A DNA stretch of 30,989 nt from Verrucomicrobiota bacterium (GCA_023431185.1 JAEYXS010000044.1:1-30989), one strand, 5' to 3'. Shown: positions 15,715 through 23,585, counted from the stretch's first letter. Notes: a model not told the origin generated them from the letters alone. Made by a program: numbers and translations.

Positions 15715-16551
15715 TCAATGCGGCAAAACTTCACTCAACGAACTCTTAAATCTCCGGTGCATCACCGCGAACAAGATCGCCGTCGGCAAGATCGTGATCG
15801 TCGAGGCCGCCATCAACACCGCGAACGGAAATCTCAGACTGCTCCCGAACAGACTCGCCAACGCCAGCGGCAACGTCTGCTTCTCCTGCGTGCTCAGCAC
15901 CAGCAACGGAATGAGATGCTCGTGCCACGACAAGATGAACTGGATGAGCCCAAAGCTCAGCAACGCCGACCAGCACAACGGCAGCAAGGTCCAATACACG
16001 CGGAACTCCGAAAGCCCCGCCAGCCGCGAAGCCTCCACCAGCTCACGCGGCATTTGCCGGAACACCTGCGTGAAATAAAGGATGCCCAGGCCGCTCACCA
16101 CTCCCGGCAAGATCACGCCCCAAGTCGAATCGATCATCTTCAACTGGTTCAACCAGCTAAAGAGCGGGATCGCCAACGCCTGCTGCGGCAGCACGATCAC
16201 CATCAGCGATACCGCGAACAGCAAGCCCTGAAAACGGAACCGATGCTGCGCGAACACATATCCCGCCAAGGAAGTCAGAAACACCGTCCCGATCGCCTGC
16301 GCAAACGCCACCAGCACTGAATTCGCGAACACCCGCCAGAACGGGATCAAGTCACCTTTGAACAGTTGCTGGTAGTAATCCAGATTCCACACCCCCGGCA
16401 GCAATTGCAGCGGCTTGAAGATCTCTTTGTTATCCTTGAACCCCGAACAGAACATCCACACGAACGGATACAGGAACAAAACGCCCGCCACGATAAGTAG
16501 CAGCGTAGCCAGCCACGAAGTCTTTTGAGAAGGCAGCAACGCTTTCCTCAT
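15715..16551 (-). CDS. Carbohydrate ABC transporter permease, MalG type
   Basis: The frame opens at 16698, but the start at 16551 is preferred: it follows AGGAGG by 6 nt and begins MRKALLPSQKTSWLATLLLI, placing TM1 at about 12-34. That gives 278 residues, normal for MalG/LacG-type permeases. About six membrane helices are visible. The EAA loop that contacts the ATPase is present as EASRLAGLSEFRVYWTLLP (173-191) with the conserved Gly at 179. It closes with HRRFKSSLSEVLPH; a copy of this tail occurs at 14262-14306. With the MalF-type permease, the solute-binding protein and the MalK-type ATPase it forms an inner-membrane sugar importer. Substrate is unknown. Confidence 0.92.
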   Translation of the reverse strand: MRKALLPSQKTSWLATLLLIVAGVLFLYPFVWMFCSGFKDNKEIFKPLQLLPGVWNLDYYQQLFKGDLIPFWRVFANSVLVAFAQAIGTVFLTSLAGYVFAQHRFRFQGLLFAVSLMVIVLPQQALAIPLFSWLNQLKMIDSTWGVILPGVVSGLGILYFTQVFRQMPRELVEASRLAGLSEFRVYWTLLPLCWSALLSFGLIQFILSWHEHLIPLLVLSTQEKQTLPLALASLFGSSLRFPFAVLMAASTITILPTAILFAVMHRRFKSSLSEVLPH

Positions 16552-16761
16552 GCGCCACCTCCTAGTAAGGCGAATCCAGAACGAACGGTAGGGCGAGACT
16601 CCGTCGAGCCCTTGCCAAACCATGGGGCAACCAAAAAACAAAAATGGTGCTCGGGTAACACCCGAAAGATCCGGACACTTCTCGCCTTGCCAATGCACCC
16701 GTCATTGCCTGCGAAAGTCACAGGGGCCATCCGATTTGCCCACCCGCGCGCGCCGTTTTCA

Positions 16762-16796
16762 CCTTCTCCCCAAGGGAGAAGGCCGGGATGAGGGGG
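16762..16796 (+). repeat. Palindromic CTTCTCCC repeat, copy A
   Basis: CCTTCTCCC-CAA-GGGAGAAGG forms a 9-bp stem (C/G-rich) with a short loop, followed by CCGGGATGAGGGGG. Three more copies lie at 16852-16891, 17975-18010 and, inverted, 18057-18093, all within the sugar importer region. Confidence 0.85.
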
Positions 16797-16851
16797 AAGG
16801 TGATTCCCATAAGCAAATGCCGTCCGAAAAATGCCGAGCGCGTGCAACCCT

Positions 16852-16891
16852 CCTTCTCCCCTCGGAAGGGAGAAGGATTGAGGATGAGGGG
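16852..16891 (+). repeat. Palindromic CTTCTCCC repeat, copy B
   Basis: CCTTCTCCCCTCGGAAGGGAGAAGG, i.e. the same stem with a larger loop (arms CCTTCTCCC and GGGAGAAGG), followed by ATTGAGGATGAGGGG. Same orientation as copy A and about 90 bp from it. Confidence 0.85.
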
Positions 16892-16942
16892 TGCCTCCAC
16901 CCTTCGTAATCGCCCTCGTTCTCGTCGTCGTCCTCGAATCTC

Positions 16943-16963
16943 CAACGTTCGATATTCGATGTT
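16943..16963. repeat. Heptamer tandem repeat (3 units)
   Basis: CAACGTT, CGATATT, CGATGTT, followed by TCC. It ends 4 nt from the stop codon of the MalF-type permease (stop at 16967), mirroring the 8618-8652 block next to the DUF1501 stop. Confidence 0.75.
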
Positions 16964-16966
16964 TCC

Positions 16967-17911
16967 TCATCCCGCCCTCCCCTTCAGCCACCTCGGCCCC
17001 ATCATCGCCGCCCACAACAGCGCCAGCAGCGCCGGAGCCACCATCAGACACATCGCCGCTGCTGTGCCGAAGTTCCCGTATGTGAACGCCTGCTGATAGC
17101 TGTAGGACACCAGCAACAATCCCGCATCCGAAGTCCCGCCACTGCCACCTAATAACATATACGCCCCGGAAAACATCGCGAACGCATCCACCACCAGATA
17201 CACCGCGCAGAAGATCACCACCGGTTGCAGGAGCGGCAGCGTCACTTGCTTGAAAACCTTCCACCGGTTGTTCGTCTCCAGATACGCCGCCTCATACAGC
17301 GACTTGGGAATCGCCTCCATGCCTGCCAGAAAAAAGAACGTCACAAACCCCGTCCAGCGCCACACCGCCTGCATGACCAGCGCCGGCATGATGAAGTTCG
17401 GATCCTTCAACCAATTGATCGGCCGGGCATTGAGATGCAGGTTGAAGATCTCGTTCACCACCCCTTCCCGGCTGAACGGCATGATGAATACCTGGTTCAG
17501 CAATCCCTCCTTCCCGTGGAACACCAGCAGAAACAGCAGCGCCAGGACCGCAGGCGGCGTCAACCCTGGCAGCAACAACATGAACGTCAGCGCCGGACAC
17601 AGCTTCTTCCAGGCCGACTGCAGCCAATACGCCAGCAACGCCGACAGCGGCAAAATGATGATGATGCACGCCGCTGTATAAACGATGTTGTTGCGGATGG
17701 CTTTCTCGAACTTCGGGTCCTGCCCCAGCTCTTGAAAATGTTGCAGCCCCACATACTCCGCCTCCTCCATCAACGTATTGCTATGCAAACTCAGGCGCAG
17801 ACCGCCCACCAACGGCATCACCCAGAACAGAACGAAAAAGGCAAAGAACGGCAGCAGGAGCAGATACGGCGCCCCTTTCCCCCGCAGCCAATATGTTTTC
17901 CAATCACCCAT
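16967..17911 (-). CDS. Carbohydrate ABC transporter permease, MalF/UgpA type
   Basis: The frame opens at 17986; start at 17911 is preferred because it gives MGDWKTYWLRGKGAPYLLLLPF, the usual short cytoplasmic lead into TM1 (about residues 14-37), for a 314-residue protein. About six helices are visible, with a long periplasmic loop near 130-175. The EAA loop is EAAYLETNNRWKVFKQVTLP (207-226), in which the usual Asp-Gly is replaced by Glu-Thr (T213 at the Gly position). It pairs with the MalG-type permease 415 bp downstream; the solute-binding gene lies 238 bp upstream beyond an inverted pair of repeats. Confidence 0.92.
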   Translation of the reverse strand: MGDWKTYWLRGKGAPYLLLLPFFAFFVLFWVMPLVGGLRLSLHSNTLMEEAEYVGLQHFQELGQDPKFEKAIRNNIVYTAACIIIILPLSALLAYWLQSAWKKLCPALTFMLLLPGLTPPAVLALLFLLVFHGKEGLLNQVFIMPFSREGVVNEIFNLHLNARPINWLKDPNFIMPALVMQAVWRWTGFVTFFFLAGMEAIPKSLYEAAYLETNNRWKVFKQVTLPLLQPVVIFCAVYLVVDAFAMFSGAYMLLGGSGGTSDAGLLLVSYSYQQAFTYGNFGTAAAMCLMVAPALLALLWAAMMGPRWLKGRAG

Positions 17912-17974
17912 GAGGAGCGCGGGCCTCTGGCCCGCAGCAACGTACCTTAGCAAATACAGTGGTCGAAGCTGATT

Positions 17975-18010
17975 CCCTCTCCCCAAGGGGGAGGGTTAGG
18001 GTGAGGGGGA
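17975..18010 (+). repeat. Palindromic CTTCTCCC repeat, copy C
   Basis: CCCTCTCCCCAAGGGGGAGGG followed by TTAGGGTGAGGGGG. Diverged copy of the repeat at 16762-16796. With copy D it forms an inverted pair about 45 bp apart in the gap between solute-binding protein and permease. Confidence 0.8.
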
Positions 18011-18056
18011 AGAGCCTGTTCATAAACTAATGCAGTATTCTAAAGGACGTTTCCTT

Positions 18057-18093
18057 ACCCCTCATCCCGGCCTTCTCCCTTGGGGAGAAGGAG
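18057..18093 (-). repeat. Palindromic CTTCTCCC repeat, copy D (inverted)
   Basis: ACCCCTCATCCCGG followed by CCTTCTCCC-TTGG-GGAGAAGG; the reverse orientation of copies A-C. It lies 56 nt beyond the stop of the solute-binding protein gene (minus strand, stop at 18150) and could influence transcript processing between it and the permease genes. Confidence 0.8.
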
Positions 18094-18149
18094 GCATACA
18101 TTTCCCATTTTGATTGTATGCCACATCGCTTGGCTTTTGACCGCACCGA

Positions 18150-19478
18150 TTACTTCTTTTTCTCCGGCGGCGGACCATCTTTCCCGCCACCACCACCCGG
18201 CGGTCCGCCCGCCTTGCTCAAATTATCCCGCAGTTGCTTCACCGCTTCCTTCGCATCGATCTGCCCATACATATAAGCGGAGAAGATGCCTTCCTGGAAC
18301 ATGAACACTGCCATCGGCCGTTTCGGATGCATCGCCACCGGCGGCACCGAGGGAGCGAGATCCACCAGCAATTGCCCGAACGGTTCGTTGTTGAAGAACG
18401 ACATCGGCTCCAGCATCCGCTCATCTTTCCATGCCGGTTGATACGCCGTGAAACTGTTGCCTTTGGTGAAGCGTTGCACGTTCGCTTCCTTGTCCTTCAT
18501 CACGAATTCCATGAACCCCCAGGACTCATCCACTTTCTTGCTGTTCTTGTAAATCATCAAACCTTGGCCAGCGAAGGTCGAGGTGCGGCGGCCCAGCTTG
18601 CCATCCTTGCCCTTCCACGCCGGCAGCGGCATCACACCCCACTTGCCCGCGAGGTCCGAGCTGAACTGTTGTATCATATCCAGTCCATACCAGTCCGCAC
18701 CGATCACACAGAACACCTCGCTATTCGCGATGTCTCCGCTGAAGAACACCGGATCAAAGATGGACGCGCGATCCGGCAGGATGGCGATGCGCTTCTCCTG
18801 CATCTCCTTCAGCACGCGCAAGGTATCCGTGGCCAGCTCTTCATCCGGCAGCACCTTGCCGTCCTTGCCGAACCAGTCACTGCCGCGCTGGCGCAGGAGG
18901 ATCTCGAAGTAGGACGGATCGAGCGCCAGCATCGCCTGCCCCTTCTTGCCCAGCTCCTCGCCCACGCGCATGAAGTCATCCCACGTGGCGATGTCTTCCG
19001 GCGCGATGTAATGCTTAGCCATCACGTCCGTGCGATAATACATCACCATCGCGCTCAACGATTGGGGAATGCCATACGTCTTGCCCTGGTAAGCGAAGAG
19101 CGAGAGGCGGTTCGGCACGATGTCCTTGTCCAGCCCGGCCTTCTTGATGCGATCGCTCAATTCCACGAACGGCACTTCGCCGTTCAGATACATGCCGAAA
19201 AGCACCTCGTCCAACTGCACGATGTCCGGCGGATTCACGCCCGTCTTGATGGCCACCGCCAGCTTGTCCGGCATCTCTCGGAAACCATAGGCACGGATGT
19301 TCGCCTCGAAATCCTTGTGCCCCTTGGCCTGATAAAGCCGCACCATCTCCTCGTAATAAACCTTGTCCTGGAAGGAACTGATCCAGATCTCCAAAGGTGC
19401 CGTCACGCCGCGCACCGGCAGCAATGCCAGACCCGCGATCGCCAATAATACCACTCGTGCCAATCCAAATGCTTTCAT
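18150..19478 (-). CDS. Extracellular solute-binding protein of a sugar ABC importer (family 1)
   Basis: Start at 19478 is preferred over the longer frame (to 19577): the longer start would overlap the ATPase gene, while MKAFGLARVVLLAIAGLALL gives a Sec signal peptide (cleavage probably near residue 26). The result is 442 residues, in range for family 1 binding proteins. Typical features are the first strand LEIWISSFQD, then GVNPPDIVQLDEVLFGMYLNG, YGIPQSLSAMVMYYRTD (hinge region), EDIATWDDFMRVGEELG and WGFMEFVMKDKEANVQRFTKGN. There is no lipobox cysteine, so it would be free in the periplasm. The C-terminus carries an unusual Gly/Pro/Lys tail (GGPPGGGGGKDGPPPEKKK). It captures a sugar and delivers it to the two permeases downstream. 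Confidence 0.92.
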   Translation of the reverse strand: MKAFGLARVVLLAIAGLALLPVRGVTAPLEIWISSFQDKVYYEEMVRLYQAKGHKDFEANIRAYGFREMPDKLAVAIKTGVNPPDIVQLDEVLFGMYLNGEVPFVELSDRIKKAGLDKDIVPNRLSLFAYQGKTYGIPQSLSAMVMYYRTDVMAKHYIAPEDIATWDDFMRVGEELGKKGQAMLALDPSYFEILLRQRGSDWFGKDGKVLPDEELATDTLRVLKEMQEKRIAILPDRASIFDPVFFSGDIANSEVFCVIGADWYGLDMIQQFSSDLAGKWGVMPLPAWKGKDGKLGRRTSTFAGQGLMIYKNSKKVDESWGFMEFVMKDKEANVQRFTKGNSFTAYQPAWKDERMLEPMSFFNNEPFGQLLVDLAPSVPPVAMHPKRPMAVFMFQEGIFSAYMYGQIDAKEAVKQLRDNLSKAGGPPGGGGGKDGPPPEKKK

Positions 19479-19536
19479 GAAATCCTGATACTTGTGCGCC
19501 AAGACTGCCCCGCAGGCAACTGGCGATTCTACTAAT

Positions 19537-20682
19537 TCAGACTCCCGCGCCCGCCGTTTGTTCAACCATAACGTCACCCGTCACCCCGTCGAAAACCATC
19601 ACCGCCTCCCCTGGAATCCTCACCGGCACCGGCTGCCCTAAGGCGAAAGTAGCCCCTACCGGCGCCCGCGCCGTGAAATTCACCCCATCCCGGCTGAAAT
19701 GCAGCAGATTCTCATGCCCAAGGGGCTCGCACAGGTCCAAAACCGCCTCCCAAGCATACCCACCCGGCTGAATCCCCCCGCCCAACTGCACCTGCTCCGG
19801 CCGGAAACCGATGATCATGTCCTTGCCCACGTAAGGCATCACTTTGATGGCCAGCTCCCAGCCGATATCCAGTCGCAAACGCTCCTCACTGCACTTCACC
19901 GCCACCAACAGCTCCCTGCCACCCGCATGCACGATGCCCCGGATCAGATTCATCCCCGGACTGCCCAGAAACCCGGCCACGAACGCATTCTTCGGCTGCT
20001 GATAGATCTCCAATGGCGTGCCGATCTGCACCACCTTGCCGCCATTCATCACGCACAGACGTTGCCCAAGTGTCATGGCCTCCGTCTGGTCATGCGTCAC
20101 CAGGATCATCGTGGCCCCCAGGCGCCGGTGCAATCGCGCCAGCTCCGCCCGCGTCTCCGCGCGCAATTGCGCATCCAGATTCGAGAGCGGTTCATCCAGC
20201 AGGAAGACCTTCGGCTCACGTACGATCGCCCGGCCCAACGCCACCCGTTGCCGCTGCCCACCGGATAACGCCCCCGGCTTCCGCTCCAGCAACTCCTCCA
20301 GCTTCAACAACTCCGCCGCCGCCTCGACCCGCTGTTTGGTCTCCCGTCGGGTGATCTTCCGGAACTGCAGCCCAAACGCCATGTTCTCCTCGACGGTCAG
20401 ATGCGGGAACAGCGCGTAATTCTGGAACACCATCGCCACATCCCGATCCGCTGGCGGGAAGTCATTCACCACCCGGTCACCGATGCTGATTGAACCATTA
20501 TCCAAAGTCTCCAGCCCCGCGATGAGCCGCAACAGTGTGGATTTCCCGCAGCCAGATGGCCCTACCAGCACGAGGAATTCCCCCTCCTTCACCTCCAGCG
20601 AGACGTTATCCGCCGCGCGCACCTCACGCCCGCGCGGATCACGGAATTTCTTGCTGATGTTATGGAGGCTGACGGTGGCCAT
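19537..20682 (-). CDS. Carbohydrate ABC importer ATPase, MalK/UgpC/MsmX type
   Basis: A 381-residue cytoplasmic ATPase with Walker A GPSGCGKST (41-49), Q-loop MVFQNYALFPH, signature LSGGQRQRVALGRAI (from 139), Walker B FLLDEPLSNLD (160-170, E164) and H-loop LVTHDQTEAMTLG (H197). The C-terminal third, from about residue 240, is the MalK-type regulatory TOBE/OB region (IIGFRPEQVQLGG). The sequence order is that of CUT1-family sugar importers. It starts 3 nt after the stop of the cytochrome gene and ends 58 nt before the solute-binding protein. Like MsmX-type ATPases it could serve more than one importer. Confidence 0.95.
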   Translation of the reverse strand: MATVSLHNISKKFRDPRGREVRAADNVSLEVKEGEFLVLVGPSGCGKSTLLRLIAGLETLDNGSISIGDRVVNDFPPADRDVAMVFQNYALFPHLTVEENMAFGLQFRKITRRETKQRVEAAAELLKLEELLERKPGALSGGQRQRVALGRAIVREPKVFLLDEPLSNLDAQLRAETRAELARLHRRLGATMILVTHDQTEAMTLGQRLCVMNGGKVVQIGTPLEIYQQPKNAFVAGFLGSPGMNLIRGIVHAGGRELLVAVKCSEERLRLDIGWELAIKVMPYVGKDMIIGFRPEQVQLGGGIQPGGYAWEAVLDLCEPLGHENLLHFSRDGVNFTARAPVGATFALGQPVPVRIPGEAVMVFDGVTGDVMVEQTAGAGV

Positions 20683-20685
20683 CGG

Positions 20686-21393
20686 TTATTTTGGTGCTCC
20701 TGGTTCGCGTCTCGGCAACGGCTTGGCCACGGCCAGGTCTTCCGCGATGTAACGGGTCACGTTCTTCATATCTTCATCGCTCAATCCCAAGACCGCCAGC
20801 CGCATGGCATTGCCCTCGGCATCCTGCGGGTGCTTTCCCCGGAGACCGGACTTGAACTTGCGGAGCTGCTCCAGTTGAAACCAATCCTCCAACGTGTTCA
20901 AGGGCGGCGATTTGCTTTCCACCTTCCCCTCCCCCTTGAACCCGTGGCAGTTGGCGCATTGCAGGTAGATCAGTTTACCCCGATTCTTATCCCCCCTCAC
21001 CGTCAGGAGATGCGCTTGCGGCGGCAGACTCGCGATATGGGCCGCCACCCGCTGGATTTCCTCATCGTCTTTGACGATGCTTTCCCCTGCCGCCATAAGC
21101 ACCTCAGACTTGTTCGTGGGATTCCCGCCCCGGATGCCATCCCGGAATTTCCGCAGTTGCAGTTCCACTGACCACGCCGGTAACCCGTCGATGATCGGTC
21201 CCCGTTGCATCTCTCGCGTGCTGTGGCACAGCAGGCAAGATGTAAAAATCTCGCCACCAGTGCGCACCGTTTGTGGTTTTTCTTGGGTGGAATGAGCGGG
21301 GGCTGAAGGCGTGGAACAGCCTCCCAACCACATTGGCATGATTCCGGCTAACAAAATGTAGCCAGTTAAAGCAGCAACCCGGTAAACAGTCAT
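20686..21393 (-). CDS. Diheme class I cytochrome c lipoprotein
   Basis: The frame opens at 21489; start at 21393 is preferred because it gives MTVYRVAALTGYILLAG and a lipobox LGGC (C26), so the protein is an exported lipoprotein of 235 residues. Two cytochrome c modules are present, with CLLCH (53-57) and CANCH (146-150). The modules echo each other after the heme site: QLRKFRDGIRGGNP in the first and QLRKFKSGLRGKHP in the second, suggesting internal duplication as in cytochrome c4-like or c553-type dihemes. It is the first gene of the sugar importer operon, 3 nt before the ATPase, an uncommon pairing. The frame's extension to 21489 overlaps the divergent gene start. Confidence 0.9.
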   Translation of the reverse strand: MTVYRVAALTGYILLAGIMPMWLGGCSTPSAPAHSTQEKPQTVRTGGEIFTSCLLCHSTREMQRGPIIDGLPAWSVELQLRKFRDGIRGGNPTNKSEVLMAAGESIVKDDEEIQRVAAHIASLPPQAHLLTVRGDKNRGKLIYLQCANCHGFKGEGKVESKSPPLNTLEDWFQLEQLRKFKSGLRGKHPQDAEGNAMRLAVLGLSDEDMKNVTRYIAEDLAVAKPLPRREPGAPK

Positions 21394-21403
21394 CTTGTCG
21401 TGC

Positions 21404-21410
21404 AAGGAGG
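21404..21410 (+). promoter_or_regulatory. Strong Shine-Dalgarno AAGGAGG for a mini-ORF
   Basis: AAGGAGG lies 11 nt before ATG 21422 (8-codon ORF) but 25 nt before ATG 21436 and 34 nt before ATG 21445. It therefore fits the mini-ORF best and could load ribosomes that then reinitiate on the 195-residue gene. Confidence 0.55.
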
Positions 21411-21421
21411 GTAGCTGCGGA

Positions 21422-21448
21422 ATGAGGGCGAAGCAATGCAGCGAATGA
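21422..21448 (+). CDS. Putative 8-residue leader ORF
   Basis: ATG at 21422, eight codons (MRAKQCSE), stop TGA at 21446-21448. The stop overlaps ATG 21445 in an ATGA arrangement; 21445 is codon 4 of the larger frame starting at 21436. With the AAGGAGG above, this is a plausible translational-coupling leader, though it could be chance. Confidence 0.35.
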   Translation: MRAKQCSE

Positions 21449-22023
21449 CATCGACGATGGCGGCCGGATTTGCCGTCAACCCGTGGCAAGCCATGGCAGA
21501 TAGAATCGACACCGCAGCCCGAATCAGGCTAGATTCAGACGTGGACCAAGCCGGCTCATTGCTGGACAGCCTGAATCCCTACTCGCATCGGGTGGCGTGC
21601 AACCTCTTGTCCAAATTGCCCCACCTTGCCTATTACGCCCTCCCAGACAACAGCCCTGGCGCTCCGGAAGGCTCCCTGCTCATTCGCATGCCCCAGCCCA
21701 CCAACAGCGCAGAACCGGGCCTCTACGTCGCGACTGATGTGGAGGAGATCACCGTCGGCTTCCGCGCCTGCTACGTCCACTTCATGGATTACGAGCATAC
21801 CGGCACGGATGAACACATTGACCGTGCCATTGCCTATATTGAAGATTTGCTGGAAGACCGCATCGTCATCAAGAAATGGTTCCGCCAGGGCATCCTCTGC
21901 GGCTCCAGTCTGGATGCGCCCAACGTCCTCCCCTCCCCCTCCCGCAGCGGCATCACCACCGTGGAGATGATCTCCTGGAGCGGTACCAACGATAAAACGG
22001 TCATCGTCCCCGCCGCCCACTAA
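21445..22023 (+). CDS. Hypothetical cytoplasmic protein
   Basis: The frame runs from ATG 21436 (195 residues) or ATG 21445 (192 residues); the latter is favoured by the ATGA overlap with the upstream mini-ORF. No family is recognised with confidence. The middle (EEITVGFRACYVHFMDYEHT, then an acidic helix IDRAIAYIEDLLEDRIVIKK and a strand-rich end GILCGSSLDAP) is loosely reminiscent of small immunity-protein folds, but this is speculation. No signal peptide or membrane helix is seen. It is transcribed divergently from the cytochrome gene with about 40-50 bp between the starts, so the two promoters must overlap. Confidence 0.7.
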   Translation: MTSTMAAGFAVNPWQAMADRIDTAARIRLDSDVDQAGSLLDSLNPYSHRVACNLLSKLPHLAYYALPDNSPGAPEGSLLIRMPQPTNSAEPGLYVATDVEEITVGFRACYVHFMDYEHTGTDEHIDRAIAYIEDLLEDRIVIKKWFRQGILCGSSLDAPNVLPSPSRSGITTVEMISWSGTNDKTVIVPAAH

Positions 22024-22119
22024 AGCCCTGGACCGTGGACTATGTCCCGCAGGAACTGGTATAGCAGAAGGTTCCCTTGATTCGGCTTCCAGCAAACTTC
22101 GCCTCTTTATTCTCCTAGC

Positions 22120-22156
22120 AAAAAAGGGAGCCAAGCCTTCCAGCTTCGCTCCCCTT
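22120..22156 (-). terminator. Rho-independent terminator of uxaE-like gene
   Basis: On the minus strand GGGAGC ... GCTCCC, with an inner AAGC/GCTT pairing, is followed by a run of six T. It lies about 24-60 nt after the stop at 22180, in the right place to end the epimerase transcript. Confidence 0.75.
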
Positions 22157-22179
22157 CGTGTCCTTCTGTCAAAATCAGT

Positions 22180-23439
22180 TCAATGCACAAACAACGGCTT
22201 CAAATGCCGCTCATACAGATTCGTCGTCACGTTGCGTGAGACGGATTCCTCGAACTTCACCAACGCGTTCAGGTAGCGATCACCCATCTTCGCAGCGACC
22301 TTGAAGCCCACGTGCAGCAACTGGCGCAGGTGGATGTTGAACTGCGGATTCTTCTGGTCGTGACGCAACGCCGAGACGTATTGCTCCGAGGTCCAGCCAT
22401 TCACCGTCGCGGCGGAAGGCAGTTTGCTCTTGTCGATATCGATCACCGTGGCGTAAGGCGCGCTGAGTTCATCCACGTGCGCGAGCGCTTCCGCGTAGAT
22501 CTCTTTCGCGAGCGCCAAGCCTTCACCACCGGCTTCGGCGAGGCCGATGACTTCTTCCAGCCACGTCGTGCCCGCCGTCTTGATGTGCAAACCCGCACCA
22601 TGCTTCGCGAGCGCACGGCGGATCGGACCATAGATGGAAAACTTGTCGCTGCCCGAGTGCACGCTGAGTTTCAGGTTCGCGGGCAAGCCATAGTTCTTGA
22701 TGGCGAAGGCAATCACGCACAGGTCGTCATTGAACTCCTTCTCGAACTGCACTACATCGCCTACGTAATCCACACCCTTGTTGAAACGCCCCGTGAACTT
22801 CGGCGCGATGGTCTGCACGGGAATCTTTTCATCCGCGATCGCCGCGAGGATGATGAGCAATTCCGGCGGCGTCTGCGGCGCGTCCGTCTCATCCATGGAG
22901 ACTTCCGTGATGAACTTGCCTTCCCCCTTCACACTCACGATATGGCGATAAATCTTGCCCGCATCCTGCACCGCGAGAAGATACTTCGCCGCGATCTTCT
23001 CAACATACGCCGCATCCGTCTGAAACGGTTGCTCAATTCCCGGGATCTCGATCTTGCCCGCCAGCTCCGGATGACGCGCCACGAACGCCTTCACCGCCGC
23101 CGGCTCCGCCGCATGACCGATGGAGTCCGCGACGTCCAGCGTGAAGAAATCCGCGTGCGGGATGAAACGGTCCACCGTGTTCAGGCGGATATGATCCGCA
23201 TCCACGCGATACTCCGTGGTCCAGCCCAGCGCCTTCACCGCCGCATCCGCCGCCGCCCGCACGCTGGAGGGTTCCGAGCCCACGATGAGATGTTCGCGAT
23301 TCGACTTGTTCCACACCGGCACGACCACCGCGCCTTTTTCCGCCGCCATCTGGCACGCGCGCAATTGCGCCTTGGCCTGATGCGCGAAGCGATCACCCAT
23401 ACCCAAAGAAAATTTTCCGATCTGCAGGGACGTATTCAT
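22180..23439 (-). CDS. uxaE: Tagaturonate/fructuronate epimerase-like protein
   Basis: A 419-residue cytoplasmic protein resembling the UxaE family (tagaturonate epimerase, D-tagaturonate to D-fructuronate, in the hexuronate route from galacturonate). Supporting motifs are VSMDETDAPQTPPELLIILA, PKFTGRFNKGVDYVGD, LSVHSGSDKFSIYGPIRRAL and the C-terminal MGDRYLNALVKFEESV followed by NLYERHLKPLF. Acidic and histidine residues in these blocks (E182/D183 region, H in SVHSGSD) are plausible metal ligands. Length is near the family's (roughly 420-500). It begins with a plausible N-terminus (MNTSLQIGKFSLGMGDRF), without clear Shine-Dalgarno, and ends at a terminator, so it is probably monocistronic. 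Its presence fits uronate use together with the sugar importer, but that connection is inference. Confidence 0.75.
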   Translation of the reverse strand: MNTSLQIGKFSLGMGDRFAHQAKAQLRACQMAAEKGAVVVPVWNKSNREHLIVGSEPSSVRAAADAAVKALGWTTEYRVDADHIRLNTVDRFIPHADFFTLDVADSIGHAAEPAAVKAFVARHPELAGKIEIPGIEQPFQTDAAYVEKIAAKYLLAVQDAGKIYRHIVSVKGEGKFITEVSMDETDAPQTPPELLIILAAIADEKIPVQTIAPKFTGRFNKGVDYVGDVVQFEKEFNDDLCVIAFAIKNYGLPANLKLSVHSGSDKFSIYGPIRRALAKHGAGLHIKTAGTTWLEEVIGLAEAGGEGLALAKEIYAEALAHVDELSAPYATVIDIDKSKLPSAATVNGWTSEQYVSALRHDQKNPQFNIHLRQLLHVGFKVAAKMGDRYLNALVKFEESVSRNVTTNLYERHLKPLFVH

Positions 23440-23585
23440 GTGCCGAAGTGTTTCGCCGATTCCCCCAACTCTGCCAAGTGAAATGAGAAGATGGAGCTGA
23501 CGCTAATTTCGCGAATTGTCGCGAATTCCCAAATGGATTTCAACTTTCCATTTACTGCGAAGCGTGCTGAAATCCGTTAACAGTT

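Larger units (their letters stand above)
16552..16966. other. Intergenic region between the two permease genes, filled with repeats
   Basis: About 415 bp lies between MalF-type and MalG-type permease genes, which are normally adjacent. It holds two copies of a palindromic CTTCTCCC-GGGAGAAGG repeat (16762-16796 and 16852-16891) and a heptamer block (16943-16963). I see no protein-coding content, so the spacer seems to have grown by repeat insertion. Confidence 0.75.

Noticed and set aside
13033..18093. CRISPR array in the repeat-rich regions
   Set aside because: Repeats are palindromic or tandem without regular spacers, and no cas gene is present.
18234..19448. A 404-codon plus-strand frame rich in His and Arg
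   Set aside because: Shadow of the solute-binding protein gene; no domain recognised.
22312..23481. A 389-codon plus-strand frame
   Set aside because: Antisense shadow of the epimerase; Arg/His-rich with no motif.
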